A stretch of DNA of 64,000 bases from an uncultured Bacteroidales bacterium. GTDB taxonomy: Bacteria > Bacteroidota > Bacteroidia > Bacteroidales > FEN-979. Shown here in pieces: positions 51,360 to 59,742 of the stretch. The stretch spans positions 1 through 64,000 of the forward strand of contig CAISJJ010000298.1 in assembly GCA_903885595.1 (NCBI GenBank). Direction: 5' to 3'. The notes under the pieces are model-generated. The model was not told the origin of the DNA and searched no databases. It saw only the letters and a list, made by a program, of their open reading frames with translations. The stretch's first letter is position 1; each line of letters begins with the position of its first letter. The translations under genes and the position numbers were made by a program.

Positions 51360-52289
51360 ATGAAAACAACAAACTTGTTCCGCCTCACCCTTCTGCTCCT
51401 TGCCATCATCGGACTTTCATTCACAGGATGTAAAAAAGACAAAAATTCAGATCCTTCGGCTGATTATTCATCTTTGCAGCAGCTCTCCGGTGATGAAGAA
51501 AACGTGGAATCCTCCATGGATGAGTCGATGAATGAAGTCAATAACCTTCTTTCAGGCCAGGGCTCAAAATCGACCGAAATGGTTCCCTGTAATGCGACCA
51601 TCGATTCAACGGCCATTCTGAACGACACACTCACTATCTATATAACCTACAAAGGTTTGAACTGTCTTGGTACCCGTTATCGCTACGGAAAGGTTGAAGT
51701 CAGGCAAAAGGTCGGCACCCGGTGGTTCCAGGAGGGAGCGACCGTAATTGTTAAGCATATCAACTTCACCATCACAAAGGTTAGAAACCAGAAAATGATC
51801 ATCCTGAACGGGGTTAAAATCTATCAAAATGTCAGTGGCGGTCTCATCTGGCAACTAGGAAACGGGATTAACACCATTGTACACAGAGTATCAGGGCAGG
51901 TAAATGTCACATTCTCCGATTCTACCACAAAAACCTGGAACATCGCCCGCCAGAAAATCTATTCCGGTATCCCTCCGTATGAATTGGTACTGACCACGGA
52001 TGGATTTGGTTCGGCAGACGGGATGGAGAATCTTATGGTTTGGGGAGTTAACCGCCAGGGTGAAAATTTTTATACACAGATTCTCCAGCCTGTAGCCCGT
52101 TGCCAGACGTGCGATTGGGATCCGACTGCCGGGATTAAAAAACATTCAATCCCCTCCGATTCAAAAAGCGCTACGCTGACCTTTGGCTATGACAGGAACA
52201 ACCAGCCCGTTGTGAATGAGTGCCCGGCCAAATATAAGGTTGACTGGCAGAAAAACAATAATTCAGGAACTATATTTCTATGGCTATAA
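51360..52289 (+). CDS. Lipoprotein of unknown function
   Basis: 309 residues from the ATG at 51360, which starts the signal MKTTNLFRLTLLLLAIIGLS; the lipobox ends at FTGC. The mature part has an acidic N-terminal stretch (GDEENVESSMDESMNEVNNL), then beta-rich sequence with ATIDSTAILNDTLTIYITYK and GVKIYQNVSGG. Four to five cysteines occur, including ARCQTCDWDP. I recognise no named family; similar proteins occur as single lipoprotein genes in Bacteroidota. A good intrinsic terminator follows. Confidence 0.75.
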   Translation: MKTTNLFRLTLLLLAIIGLSFTGCKKDKNSDPSADYSSLQQLSGDEENVESSMDESMNEVNNLLSGQGSKSTEMVPCNATIDSTAILNDTLTIYITYKGLNCLGTRYRYGKVEVRQKVGTRWFQEGATVIVKHINFTITKVRNQKMIILNGVKIYQNVSGGLIWQLGNGINTIVHRVSGQVNVTFSDSTTKTWNIARQKIYSGIPPYELVLTTDGFGSADGMENLMVWGVNRQGENFYTQILQPVARCQTCDWDPTAGIKKHSIPSDSKSATLTFGYDRNNQPVVNECPAKYKVDWQKNNNSGTIFLWL

Positions 52290-52341
52290 CATACAAAAGC
52301 GACAACACCTCGGGGAAGGAAAAATCCCGAACTGAACTGCC

Positions 52342-52371
52342 AAAGCCGCTCCGATCATTGGGGCGGCTTTT
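52342..52371 (+). terminator. Intrinsic terminator after the lipoprotein gene
   Basis: AAAGCCGC pairs with GCGGCTTT across a short loop (with extra U-G pairs), followed by T residues. Confidence 0.75.
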
Positions 52372-52393
52372 CCTGTTTCTGGTCAGTGTGGGG

Positions 52394-52408
52394 CACCCTG
52401 TCAGGGTG
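52394..52408. repeat. CACCCTGTCAGGGTG palindrome
   Basis: Identical to the copy at 14938-14952; it lies just past the end of the acyl-CoA dehydrogenase gene. Confidence 0.8.
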
Positions 52409-52412
52409 CTGA

Positions 52413-53558
52413 TCATTCAAAGCAACCAATATACCTTGAGATAACCATCCGCTGGATCTCTGATGTCCCTTCGCCGATCTGGAGAAGACGCTGGTCACGG
52501 TAAAAACGTTCGATATCGTAATCCTTCATCAGCCCATAACCGCCGTGGATCTGAACGGCTTCGTCGGCCACTTCACGCGCGATTTCTGAACAATAAAGTT
52601 TGGCCATCGCGGCCTCTTTTGCATAGGGCTGATCATTCGATTTAAGCCACGCGCCTTTGTAAAGAAGATTCCGCGCCAATTCGATCTTTGTTGCCATGTC
52701 GGCTAATTTGAAGGCGTTGATCTGGAATTGGGCAATGGGTTTCCCGAACTGCTTGCGTGTTTTGGCATAAGCCAGGGCCATTTCAAAAGCGCCCTGGGCA
52801 AGACCCAACCCCATGGCGCCTATTGCCAATCTTCCGCTGTCGAGGGTGCTCAGCATGATGCGCGATCCTTCACCTCGCTTGCCAAGCAGGTTCGTTGCAG
52901 GAACTTTGCATTCGTCGAAGAATAGCTGTGACGTGTCGGAGGCCCGCCACATCATCTTGTCGTGCATGGGCACACGCTTAAACCCTGGTGTATCGGCATC
53001 AACCAGGATGGTCGAAAATTCCTTCTGCCCGCTGGTCTCACCTGAAACAACCTGAACAGTCGCTCCTTTATTAATGGAAGAAGCCCCGTTGGTGATGAAT
53101 ATCTTCGACCCGTTTATTATCCATTGGTCATCTTCAAGCCTAGCAGTGGTCTTGGTTGCCCGTGAATCACTTCCGGCATCTGGTTCTGTCAGGCCAAATG
53201 CCCAAAGTGCATCACCGGTTGAAAGCATTGGCAGGTATTTTTGTTTTTGCTCCGCGGTTCCATAGTTCATGATAGGACCGATTCCTAATGAAATATGGGC
53301 AGCCAACGTGGCGGCCTGCGAACTGTCGACCCGGGCCAACTCTTCTACCGCAATTACATAGGCAAGGGTATCCATGTCGATTCCACCAAATTCCTGTGGT
53401 GTTCGTAACCCGAAAAAACCAAGTTCTCCCATCCGCTTGGTCAATGGGATCGAAAATTCACCCTTCTCATCCAGTTCACGGGCAAGAGGTTTTATTTCAC
53501 GTTCGGCAAAATCGCGAACGGTTTTGCGTATCATATTGTGTTCTTCAGTCAGGTACAT
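52413..53558 (-). CDS. Acyl-CoA dehydrogenase, probably isovaleryl-CoA or short-chain type
   Basis: 381 residues. LTEPDAGSDSRATKT (about 127-141), a middle domain with GSKIFITNG, a C-terminal helical domain with AKTRKQFGKPIAQFQ, and LLQIGEGTSEIQRM near the end, where the Glu of GEGTSEIQ is at the catalytic base position of the short-chain group. Isovaleryl-CoA dehydrogenases use a different site, so the substrate is open; the leucine-pathway neighbours favour isovaleryl-CoA or another branched acyl-CoA. FAD enzyme passing electrons to ETF, which is not in this window. Last gene of the minus-strand set. Confidence 0.85.
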   Translation of the reverse strand: MYLTEEHNMIRKTVRDFAEREIKPLARELDEKGEFSIPLTKRMGELGFFGLRTPQEFGGIDMDTLAYVIAVEELARVDSSQAATLAAHISLGIGPIMNYGTAEQKQKYLPMLSTGDALWAFGLTEPDAGSDSRATKTTARLEDDQWIINGSKIFITNGASSINKGATVQVVSGETSGQKEFSTILVDADTPGFKRVPMHDKMMWRASDTSQLFFDECKVPATNLLGKRGEGSRIMLSTLDSGRLAIGAMGLGLAQGAFEMALAYAKTRKQFGKPIAQFQINAFKLADMATKIELARNLLYKGAWLKSNDQPYAKEAAMAKLYCSEIAREVADEAVQIHGGYGLMKDYDIERFYRDQRLLQIGEGTSEIQRMVISRYIGCFE

Positions 53559-53834
53559 CGTGATGTTTTTTAGGTTGTTAACTATTTACCGGGTTCTCGT
53601 TTGCTATGTAATAAACTCAAAGATCAAAATTCAAAGATCAAAACCATATATAAAACTCAAAGATCAAAACTCAAAGATCAAATCCACAAATTAAAACTCA
53701 AAAATTTGCTCTTGGCATAAGTATTCCTTTTCAATATTCAATGTTTTTCATTCCCAAATCTTCAAATCTTCAAATCTTCAAATTTCCACATCTTCAATTT
53801 CTTCATTCAAAATTCGTTAATCAATATTCGATAT
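53559..53834. repeat. Gap with heptamer (53615-53703) and octamer (53755-53784) arrays
   Basis: The first array repeats CTCAAAG-ATCAAAA and TTCAAAG-ATCAAAA; the second repeats CTTCAAAT. No gene is visible between the acyl-CoA dehydrogenase and the HMG-CoA lyase-like gene. Confidence 0.85.
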
Positions 53835-54686
53835 TCATCTAAAGATTTCCCCAGCCATATCATACGCATCCCGTAGTGCTATGCGATTGAATTTAACACC
53901 CGTAGCGCTTCTTTCATCTGCAAATGCAATAAGGTTTTCTGTTTTAAGGTTTCCAAGCAGCTCTTTCCCTGCCATGGGACAGCCCCCCCATCCATTGATC
54001 ACGCCGTCGAAACGCCGGCACCCTGCCGTATATGCTGCGTTCACCTTTTCATACCATGCCTGGTTTGAAGTGTGCAGGTGAAGCCCGAATTCAATATCCG
54101 GAAACATCGGGATCAGGGTTGAGTAAACCATGGAGATCAGTTTTGCATCAATCTCTAAAGAAACATTCGACAATGGGATTATCCGGGCTCCTGCCTCGTG
54201 AAGCTTTCTGACCCATTCTGCCAGGATCTCGATGCTCCAGGGATCTCCATATGTGTTCCCAAAAGCCATCGAAACATAAATTATGGCATTTTTACTGCTT
54301 TGGTTACATAAACCGGTAATCAATTCAACTGTTTTCAGTGATTGTTCAACAGTCGAATTGACATTGTGCTTCAGGAATGTGGGTGAAAAAGAAAAAGGAT
54401 AGGATATGTGTGTGATTTCATCAATACCAGCCAGAATTTCTGCTCCACGGTCATTGACTGCGAGGAACATTACATTGGAAACTGTTCCCGTGAGATCCAG
54501 TTTTTTCAGAACCTCCATTGAATCGGCCATCTGCGGTATGATCCTGGGTGAGACAATACTCCCGATCTCAACGGTATCAAATCCAACATGCATGAGATGG
54601 TCAATGTAACGCACCTTCTCCGCCGTGGTAATGATCCGTGAAAACCCCTGCATCCCTTCGCGTGGTGATTCAATGATCTTTATCAT
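53835..54686 (-). CDS. Hydroxymethylglutaryl-CoA lyase
   Basis: 283 residues, TIM-barrel HMGL fold. IIESPREGMQGFSRIITTAE carries the start of the active site (SPREG-Q for the usual PRDGLQ), and GVINGWGGCPMAGKE holds the conserved GxGGCP(M/Y)A loop with the catalytic Cys of true HMG-CoA lyases; GLHLHTSNQ supplies the metal histidines. It cleaves HMG-CoA to acetoacetate and acetyl-CoA, the last leucine step. The start overlaps the next gene upstream by four bases. Of the two HMGL-family proteins here this is the better candidate for the lyase. Confidence 0.85.
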   Translation of the reverse strand: MIKIIESPREGMQGFSRIITTAEKVRYIDHLMHVGFDTVEIGSIVSPRIIPQMADSMEVLKKLDLTGTVSNVMFLAVNDRGAEILAGIDEITHISYPFSFSPTFLKHNVNSTVEQSLKTVELITGLCNQSSKNAIIYVSMAFGNTYGDPWSIEILAEWVRKLHEAGARIIPLSNVSLEIDAKLISMVYSTLIPMFPDIEFGLHLHTSNQAWYEKVNAAYTAGCRRFDGVINGWGGCPMAGKELLGNLKTENLIAFADERSATGVKFNRIALRDAYDMAGEIFR

Positions 54687-55693
54687 CTTTTACCGGTTAA
54701 CGATCGCGGAATCCGGCCATTTCTGATTGATTCGGAACGCAGGCGGCGACCGACAATCCGCTCCACCATCGATCCGGTTTCCAAAACCTTGTCAACATCC
54801 AGTTGGGTATCGATGCCCATCTCGTCCATCATCACCACCATATCCTCTGTGGAAACAAGGCCTACCAGGTTCGGATCTTTATAATAATAACTCCCGGTTC
54901 CGGCAACAGGCACCCCACTCACGAAATTGGCCGGCTGCCCGCCAATTCCGCCCATCGTTGATTCATAATTGACCATCCCTGCCTGGAGGGCTGCCAATAC
55001 ATTGGCAAGTCCCCATCCCCGGGTGGTATGGAAGTGAACGATCTGTTTCTCAACCCTGACGCCTGAATCGAGCAGCATCGCGTAATAACGGTAAACTCTG
55101 TCGGGAGATGCAGAGCCATCATGGTCGGCATGCTCCACGTCGTTAACGCCTATGTCGAGCCAGCGTTTGGTGAATTCAATCGCCTTCTCCATCTTGGTCG
55201 GCCCTTCAATAGGGCAGCCCCAGATGGTACTCACAGTGCCATTTACTTTTAATCCAGCCTCTTTGGCCATCGGTACATATTTTTCAGCCATTTTCCAGTA
55301 ATCATCAAGGCTGAGCCCGGAATTTTTGCGGTGATGCGATTCACTGGTTGAGACCATGAGCAGGATCCTGTCGGGCCCCCAGCCCTCTTTCCTGGCCTGG
55401 ATGGCCCGTTCGATCGCCTTTTCACGGATGGTAATGGCTGTAATAGAGACTTTATCCAGGTGGGCGGCAACAATTTTGCTGGTCCGGATTCTCTTCAGCA
55501 CTTCATCAGCATCTTTGAACTGCGGCATGCCAGCAGGATTACCGAGATTGGTCACCTCAATATGACGGAATCCGGCCAGAATAAGTTGTTCGGCAAGCCA
55601 GACTTTGGCATCGGTGGGTATGAAAATCTCTTCATGCTGAAAGCCATCCCTGACAGTGATGTCTCCAATGGTTACTTTTTTGGGATAATTCAT
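54683..55693 (-). CDS. HMGL-like/pyruvate carboxyltransferase-family protein
   Basis: 336 residues. DITVRDGFQHEEIFIPTDA marks the family; VEHADHDGSASPDRVYRYY, HFHTTRGWGLANVLAALQAG supplies the metal-site HFH, and STMGGIGGQPANFVSG replaces the GGCP loop, so the lyase cysteine position differs. This looks like the HMGL paralogue often found with the lyase in Bacteroidota leucine clusters. It could be a second lyase with other specificity or a carbon-chain condensing enzyme. Its overlap with the lyase (ATGA) implies a joint role. Confidence 0.8.
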   Translation of the reverse strand: MNYPKKVTIGDITVRDGFQHEEIFIPTDAKVWLAEQLILAGFRHIEVTNLGNPAGMPQFKDADEVLKRIRTSKIVAAHLDKVSITAITIREKAIERAIQARKEGWGPDRILLMVSTSESHHRKNSGLSLDDYWKMAEKYVPMAKEAGLKVNGTVSTIWGCPIEGPTKMEKAIEFTKRWLDIGVNDVEHADHDGSASPDRVYRYYAMLLDSGVRVEKQIVHFHTTRGWGLANVLAALQAGMVNYESTMGGIGGQPANFVSGVPVAGTGSYYYKDPNLVGLVSTEDMVVMMDEMGIDTQLDVDKVLETGSMVERIVGRRLRSESIRNGRIPRSLTGKR

Positions 55694-55827
55694 AATTTTT
55701 ACAGCTAAAAATTAACTTAAAGATCAAAATTCAAATTCAAAGATCAAAATTCAAAAACCCGGATGCACGAAGTAAATAATAACAATCCAGCAGTCACACA
55801 TTTTCATATCTTATCATTTTCAAATAG
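55694..55827. repeat. Heptamer array (55716-55757) upstream of the HMGL pair
   Basis: Repeats of AGATCAAAATTCAAA type follow the start of the HMGL-like gene. The rest up to the MITE-like element shows nothing more. Confidence 0.75.
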
Positions 55828-56184
55828 AATGAGCGCAATTAAATCAAAAGAATTCAATACAGCAAGATTCTTCCTGTTTGAGGGTAAGGTTTTCAATAAT
55901 CCCTTCCGGCTCCGTAGGAGCCAAATCCTGGTAGCCCGCATACCCCCACCCCGAGCTCAGCGCGCCCTAGGTGAACAATGCATTTTTGATTTGATTCTCC
56001 GGGAAATAATTTCGCACCTACGGCGCGAGATGCTCCTGAACCTCATCGTTCTACCAATATTTCGCACCTACGGCGCGAGATGCTCCTGAATCTCATCGTT
56101 CTACCAATATTTCGCACCTACGGCGCGCATGGAAGTATGTCACTGTCCTATATGTTAACTTCACTGGTATTATAACGCTCAATC
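55828..56184 (-). mobile_element. MITE-like dispersed element, copy 2 (357 bp, two 50 bp units)
   Basis: Inverted relative to copy 1 at 27832-28288 and homologous over its length. The ends read GATTGAGCGTTATAATACC and GAATGAGCGCAATTAAATC as imperfect inverted repeats. It is shorter than copy 1 by exactly 100 bp, two 50 bp units. It separates mccA-like from the HMGL pair. Confidence 0.75.
56016..56115 (-). repeat. Two 50 bp tandem units in MITE-like copy 2
   Basis: Units at 56016-56065 and 56066-56115 (plus-strand ACCTACGGCGCGAGATGCTC start) are contiguous and match those of copy 1. Confidence 0.9.
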
Positions 56185-56190
56185 AATTTT

Positions 56191-56222
56191 TCAATTTCTC
56201 AAATCTTCAAATCTTCAAATTC
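56191..56222. repeat. Octamer array (CTTCAAAT) at the mccA 3' end
   Basis: Repeats of CTTCAAAT overlap the mccA stop; the last residues EFEDLKI are encoded within the array. Confidence 0.8.
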
Positions 56223-58211
56223 CACCAGCATAGTAGTGCTTTCTACCCTTTCATTTACCGCAACATTGATCGATTTCACAACGGCGTCGCGGGGTGAAAT
56301 AATAAGATTCTCCATCTTCATGGCTTCGATGATCAACATTACATCTCCTTTCTTTACCTGGTCGCCTGCATTTACCTGCAACCTGATGACCTTGCCAGGC
56401 ATGGGGGATGTAACATGGTTGCTGTCTTGCCCGGCGCTTTCATACAATGATGCAGTCACGGATTCGGTAAGGATGTCATAACGCTTCAGCCGGAAAATAT
56501 GACCGCCGGTACTGAAATAAGCATGGTTCTCCGAATCTTCGGAGACCCATCCGGTATAATGGTGATGATCGATCGTGAAATCAATGCGGTGGGAAGAATA
56601 GTTAACCAGTGATGCATGATACTGTTTTCCCCGGATATCAAATAAATAGTGATTGATTGAATGCCCCGGAATGTATACCGTAAAATCCTCCTCTTCAAAC
56701 TGTAGCCTGATGCTCATCCGGTTTCTCCAATACCCGATGGTTTCCCAGAGGTTGGGCCTCCCGAAGTAACCTGTCTCAGTGTTCAGATTGCGTTTCATGC
56801 TGTAAACAAGGTATCCGATTATAGGAACATGAGTTGGGATTTCCATTTTATCCTCTCTGATAGCTTCAGTCAGGGCTGCCGTATGTTCATCGCAAAATTT
56901 CGTTGTGATGGAGTTTGTTGTAAAGGCATCGCTCTGAAGCAGTTTGACCAGGTAGGTGATATTGGTGTTTATCCCGTGAATGATATAATCGTCAAGCGCC
57001 ATCAGCATGGCCTGGCTGGCATCATGCCTGTCTTTAGCGCATACGATCAACTTGCATATCATCGGATCAAAAGAACTTTTGATTTCTGTTCCTGAAGTAA
57101 TACCTGTATCGATGCGGATTCCCTGAACTTCTGGTTCCTTATACAGGGTCATCTTTCCCGGGGATGGCTGGAAATTATTAGCGGGATCCTCAGCATAAAT
57201 GCGGCATTCAATGGCATGGCCGTGCTGGCATATCTCTTCCTGTTTAAGTCTCAGTTTATTCCCTGCGGCGACATGAATCTGTTCCTCCACGATATCGATG
57301 CCAGTAACCATTTCCGTCACAGGATGTTCAACCTGGATACGGGTATTCATCTCAAGGAAGTAAAAATTCAGCTCCTTGTCAACCAGGAATTCAATCGTGC
57401 CTGCATTGTTGTACCCTATCGCTTTGCCGATAGCGACCGCCGCCGTGCCCATTTTGTTCCTTACTTCGGGAGTGAGGGTAGGGGAAGGGGATTCTTCGAT
57501 GATTTTCTGATATCGGCGCTGAATGGAACATTCACGTTCGTAAAGGTGGACCACATTTCCAAAATTGTCCCCTATGATCTGGACCTCAATATGTCGCGGC
57601 GCATCAATAAATTTCTCAATGTAAACGGTTTCGTCACCAAAATATGCCTTCGCCTGGCGGCTGGTTGCCTCAATGGCTTCAGCCAGTTCGTTTTCTTCGT
57701 AAACGATCCGCATACCTTTACCGCCGCCACCAGCAGCTGCCTTGAGCAATACAGGAAACCCGATCTGGTGTGCCCTTTTTTCTAGTTCCTCTCTGGTTCC
57801 GGTCACCCCCTCGGTCATTGGGATGTTGATTGTTTTTACAAAAGCGCGTGCCTCGATTTTGTTTCCCATGATCTTCATGGCCTCAGGGCGGGGACCGATA
57901 AAAATAATATTGGCCTCAATGCAGGCTGATACGAATAAAGGGTTTTCCGCAAGGAATCCATAGCCGGGATGAATGGCATCACAGCCTGTTTTCATTGCCA
58001 CCTCCAGGATTTTCGGGATACTCAGGTAGGTTTCAGCCAATTCAACCTTGCCGATGCACCAGGCTTCGTCGGCCAGGGTAACATGTAACGAATCGGCATC
58101 CACCTCTGAATAGATAGCTACTGTTTTGATCGCAAGCTTGCGGGCGGTACGGATGACTCTTACAGCGATTTCACCCCGGTTGGCGACTAATATTTTGTGG
58201 ATAAGGTTCAT
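56199..58211 (-). CDS. mccA: Biotin carboxylase subunit of an acyl-CoA carboxylase, methylcrotonyl-CoA type
   Basis: 670 residues from the ATG at 58211, which overlaps the hydratase stop (ATGA). Biotin carboxylase: KILVANRGEIAVRVIRTAR, the ATP-grasp loop AAAGGGGKGMRIV, EMNTRIQVEHPVTE; a middle domain of the acyl-CoA carboxylase type; and the biotinyl domain with IIEAMKMENLI (biotin Lys in AMKM, about residue 636). It carboxylates biotin with ATP and bicarbonate. With the carboxyltransferase at 59743-61350 it would make methylglutaconyl-CoA from methylcrotonyl-CoA, though propionyl- or geranyl-CoA carboxylase cannot be excluded by sequence alone. Confidence 0.9.
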   Translation of the reverse strand: MNLIHKILVANRGEIAVRVIRTARKLAIKTVAIYSEVDADSLHVTLADEAWCIGKVELAETYLSIPKILEVAMKTGCDAIHPGYGFLAENPLFVSACIEANIIFIGPRPEAMKIMGNKIEARAFVKTINIPMTEGVTGTREELEKRAHQIGFPVLLKAAAGGGGKGMRIVYEENELAEAIEATSRQAKAYFGDETVYIEKFIDAPRHIEVQIIGDNFGNVVHLYERECSIQRRYQKIIEESPSPTLTPEVRNKMGTAAVAIGKAIGYNNAGTIEFLVDKELNFYFLEMNTRIQVEHPVTEMVTGIDIVEEQIHVAAGNKLRLKQEEICQHGHAIECRIYAEDPANNFQPSPGKMTLYKEPEVQGIRIDTGITSGTEIKSSFDPMICKLIVCAKDRHDASQAMLMALDDYIIHGINTNITYLVKLLQSDAFTTNSITTKFCDEHTAALTEAIREDKMEIPTHVPIIGYLVYSMKRNLNTETGYFGRPNLWETIGYWRNRMSIRLQFEEEDFTVYIPGHSINHYLFDIRGKQYHASLVNYSSHRIDFTIDHHHYTGWVSEDSENHAYFSTGGHIFRLKRYDILTESVTASLYESAGQDSNHVTSPMPGKVIRLQVNAGDQVKKGDVMLIIEAMKMENLIISPRDAVVKSINVAVNERVESTTMLVEFEDLKI

Positions 58212-58990
58212 TTCACCCAATTTGGTTTACGTTTTTCAAGGAATGCATTCATCCCTTCCTGACCTTCATCTGATGCACGGATTTCCGCTATCACCCTCGC
58301 GGTATACTCATATGCCTCCATGAGTGTCAGTTTATTTGCCACCTCATGGATCAAGGTTTTGCATTGACTCATGGCTTTGGGTCCGCTGGTACGCAACAGA
58401 GAGATCAAATCAGTCAATGCTTCATCCAGCCTTTCGGCAGGCACCGATTTATTGACCAGCCTGAATCGCTCAGCCTCCTTTCCGCAGATCCTTCTGCCGG
58501 TTAACATAAGCTCCTTGGCCCCGTATTCACCTACCCGTTTGATGACATAAGGAGAAATACAAGCCGGTACGATCCCGATCTTCACCTCGCTTAGCGAGAA
58601 GGTCGCATCATCGGTGCAGTAAGCCAGGTCGCAGGCCGACAACAACCCGTTCGCGCCGCCCAGTGCAACACCATGTACCACTGCCAGTGTTGGTTTCGCA
58701 CAGTTGTATATTGCCAGGAAACACTTTGAAAGCAGCAGGCTTTCGGTGTAATTCTGTTCATAACTGTTTTGGGAAACCGCCTTCATCCAGTTCAGGTCTA
58801 CCCCGGCACAAAACGATTTTCCCCTTCCGCGCAAAATTATGCACACAGTTTGAGGATCAAGTTTTTCAAAACAACTGATCAGCTCGTGCAACATCGTTTC
58901 ATCAAAGGCATTGTGTACCTCAGGACGGTTCAGCCAGATCGTGAGGACTCCATCATCCACTATTAAATCTATTGTTTTATACGATTTCAT
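58208..58990 (-). CDS. Enoyl-CoA hydratase/isomerase, probably methylglutaconyl-CoA hydratase
   Basis: 260 residues from the ATG at 58990. Crotonase features: LNRPEVHNAFDETML, LRGRGKSFCAGVDLNWMKAV (oxyanion-hole region), and ALGGANGLLSACDLAYC (second oxyanion loop) with SLSEVKIGIVPA. It hydrates 3-methylglutaconyl-CoA to HMG-CoA if the leucine pathway reading holds. Its upstream region holds RAYT-linked hairpins and 16 bp repeats, so distance from the carboxyltransferase gene is unusual for this operon. Confidence 0.87.
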   Translation of the reverse strand: MKSYKTIDLIVDDGVLTIWLNRPEVHNAFDETMLHELISCFEKLDPQTVCIILRGRGKSFCAGVDLNWMKAVSQNSYEQNYTESLLLSKCFLAIYNCAKPTLAVVHGVALGGANGLLSACDLAYCTDDATFSLSEVKIGIVPACISPYVIKRVGEYGAKELMLTGRRICGKEAERFRLVNKSVPAERLDEALTDLISLLRTSGPKAMSQCKTLIHEVANKLTLMEAYEYTARVIAEIRASDEGQEGMNAFLEKRKPNWVK

Positions 58991-59013
58991 TGATTTGAAA
59001 TTTAAAAAATATT

Positions 59014-59226
59014 TGGCTAAAGCCATTTGTCAATATGCATTTCAACCCACTAGCTAAAGCTAGTGGCAACTCAGAATCTCTGAATAGAATTGCCTCCAGC
59101 ATGAATTGCCTCCAGCTTGAATTGCCTCCAGCATGAATTGCCTCCAGCATGAATTGCCTCCAGCATGAATTGCCTCCAGCTTTAGCTGGAGGTCACAAAA
59201 GTCATGATCAATAGTGGCTTTAGCCA
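59014..59226. repeat. REP-like hairpins and 16 bp tandem array beside the RAYT gene
   Basis: Hairpins TGGCTAAAGCCA (59014-59025), CCACTAGCTAAAGCTAGTGG (59047-59066), CCTCCAGCTTTAGCTGGAGG (59173-59192) and TGGCTTTAGCCA (59215-59226) share a GCTTTAGC/GCTAAAGC core. Between them about six 16 bp units of GAATTGCCTCCAGCAT run from 59087 to 59180. The last hairpin overlaps the RAYT stop codon. Confidence 0.85.
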
Positions 59227-59654
59227 AACTTTTGAAATCCATATTTTATGATAAACTCATCATATTCCTCTTGAAAGGTCTTTCGCTTGTGATGTTCCTC
59301 CTGATTTTTAATATATTCCCTGACTTTGTTAACCGCAGATGTCCCAACCGAAACAGCAAAATACTCATCCTGCCATTCAAATTTTTCATTAAATAAATTC
59401 TGCTTATTGATCCAGAATGATGATTCTCCTTTAATTAAATGCATTACTTTGCTCATTGTCTGATCTATCCCAAGAGAAACCAAACAGTGGCAATGATCGG
59501 AGTAACCATTAATAAAATCAATGAAGATGTTTTTCTCTTTAGCATTTTCACGAATATGCTGCCAAACCTGATGCCTGATAGCTTGAGTTAGCAGCATGCC
59601 GTGATGATTTTTGGTAGCCCAGACAAAATGAATATATACTTTAACAAAAGGCAT
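59220..59654 (-). CDS. REP-associated tyrosine transposase (RAYT, IS200-like Y1 HUH)
   Basis: 144 residues. The HUH metal motif is SDHCHCLVSL (His-Cys-His, about 54-56), and the catalytic Tyr is probably in KVREYIKNQEEH (about 112). The length and the start (VKVYIHFVWATKN) fit the REP-associated branch of Y1 transposases. Such proteins cut and rejoin single-stranded REP hairpins. The gene lies within the leucine set and is bordered on its 3' side by matching hairpins. It has no partner gene of an IS element. Activity cannot be judged, but the frame is intact. Confidence 0.88.
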   Translation of the reverse strand: MPFVKVYIHFVWATKNHHGMLLTQAIRHQVWQHIRENAKEKNIFIDFINGYSDHCHCLVSLGIDQTMSKVMHLIKGESSFWINKQNLFNEKFEWQDEYFAVSVGTSAVNKVREYIKNQEEHHKRKTFQEEYDEFIIKYGFQKFG

Positions 59655-59742
59655 CCGTATATCATTTTAAAATTTGACCAAATCCAATTTCATCATCAGC
59701 AATTCAAACCAACAATTATAGCTATTTACACTTCGGTATTTA

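Noticed and set aside
56016-56115. Second possible CRISPR array
   Set aside because: Same contiguous 50 bp units without spacers.
57216-57785. 189-residue frame opposite the biotin carboxylase
   Set aside because: Antisense to the ATP-grasp and carboxylase motifs; no domain.
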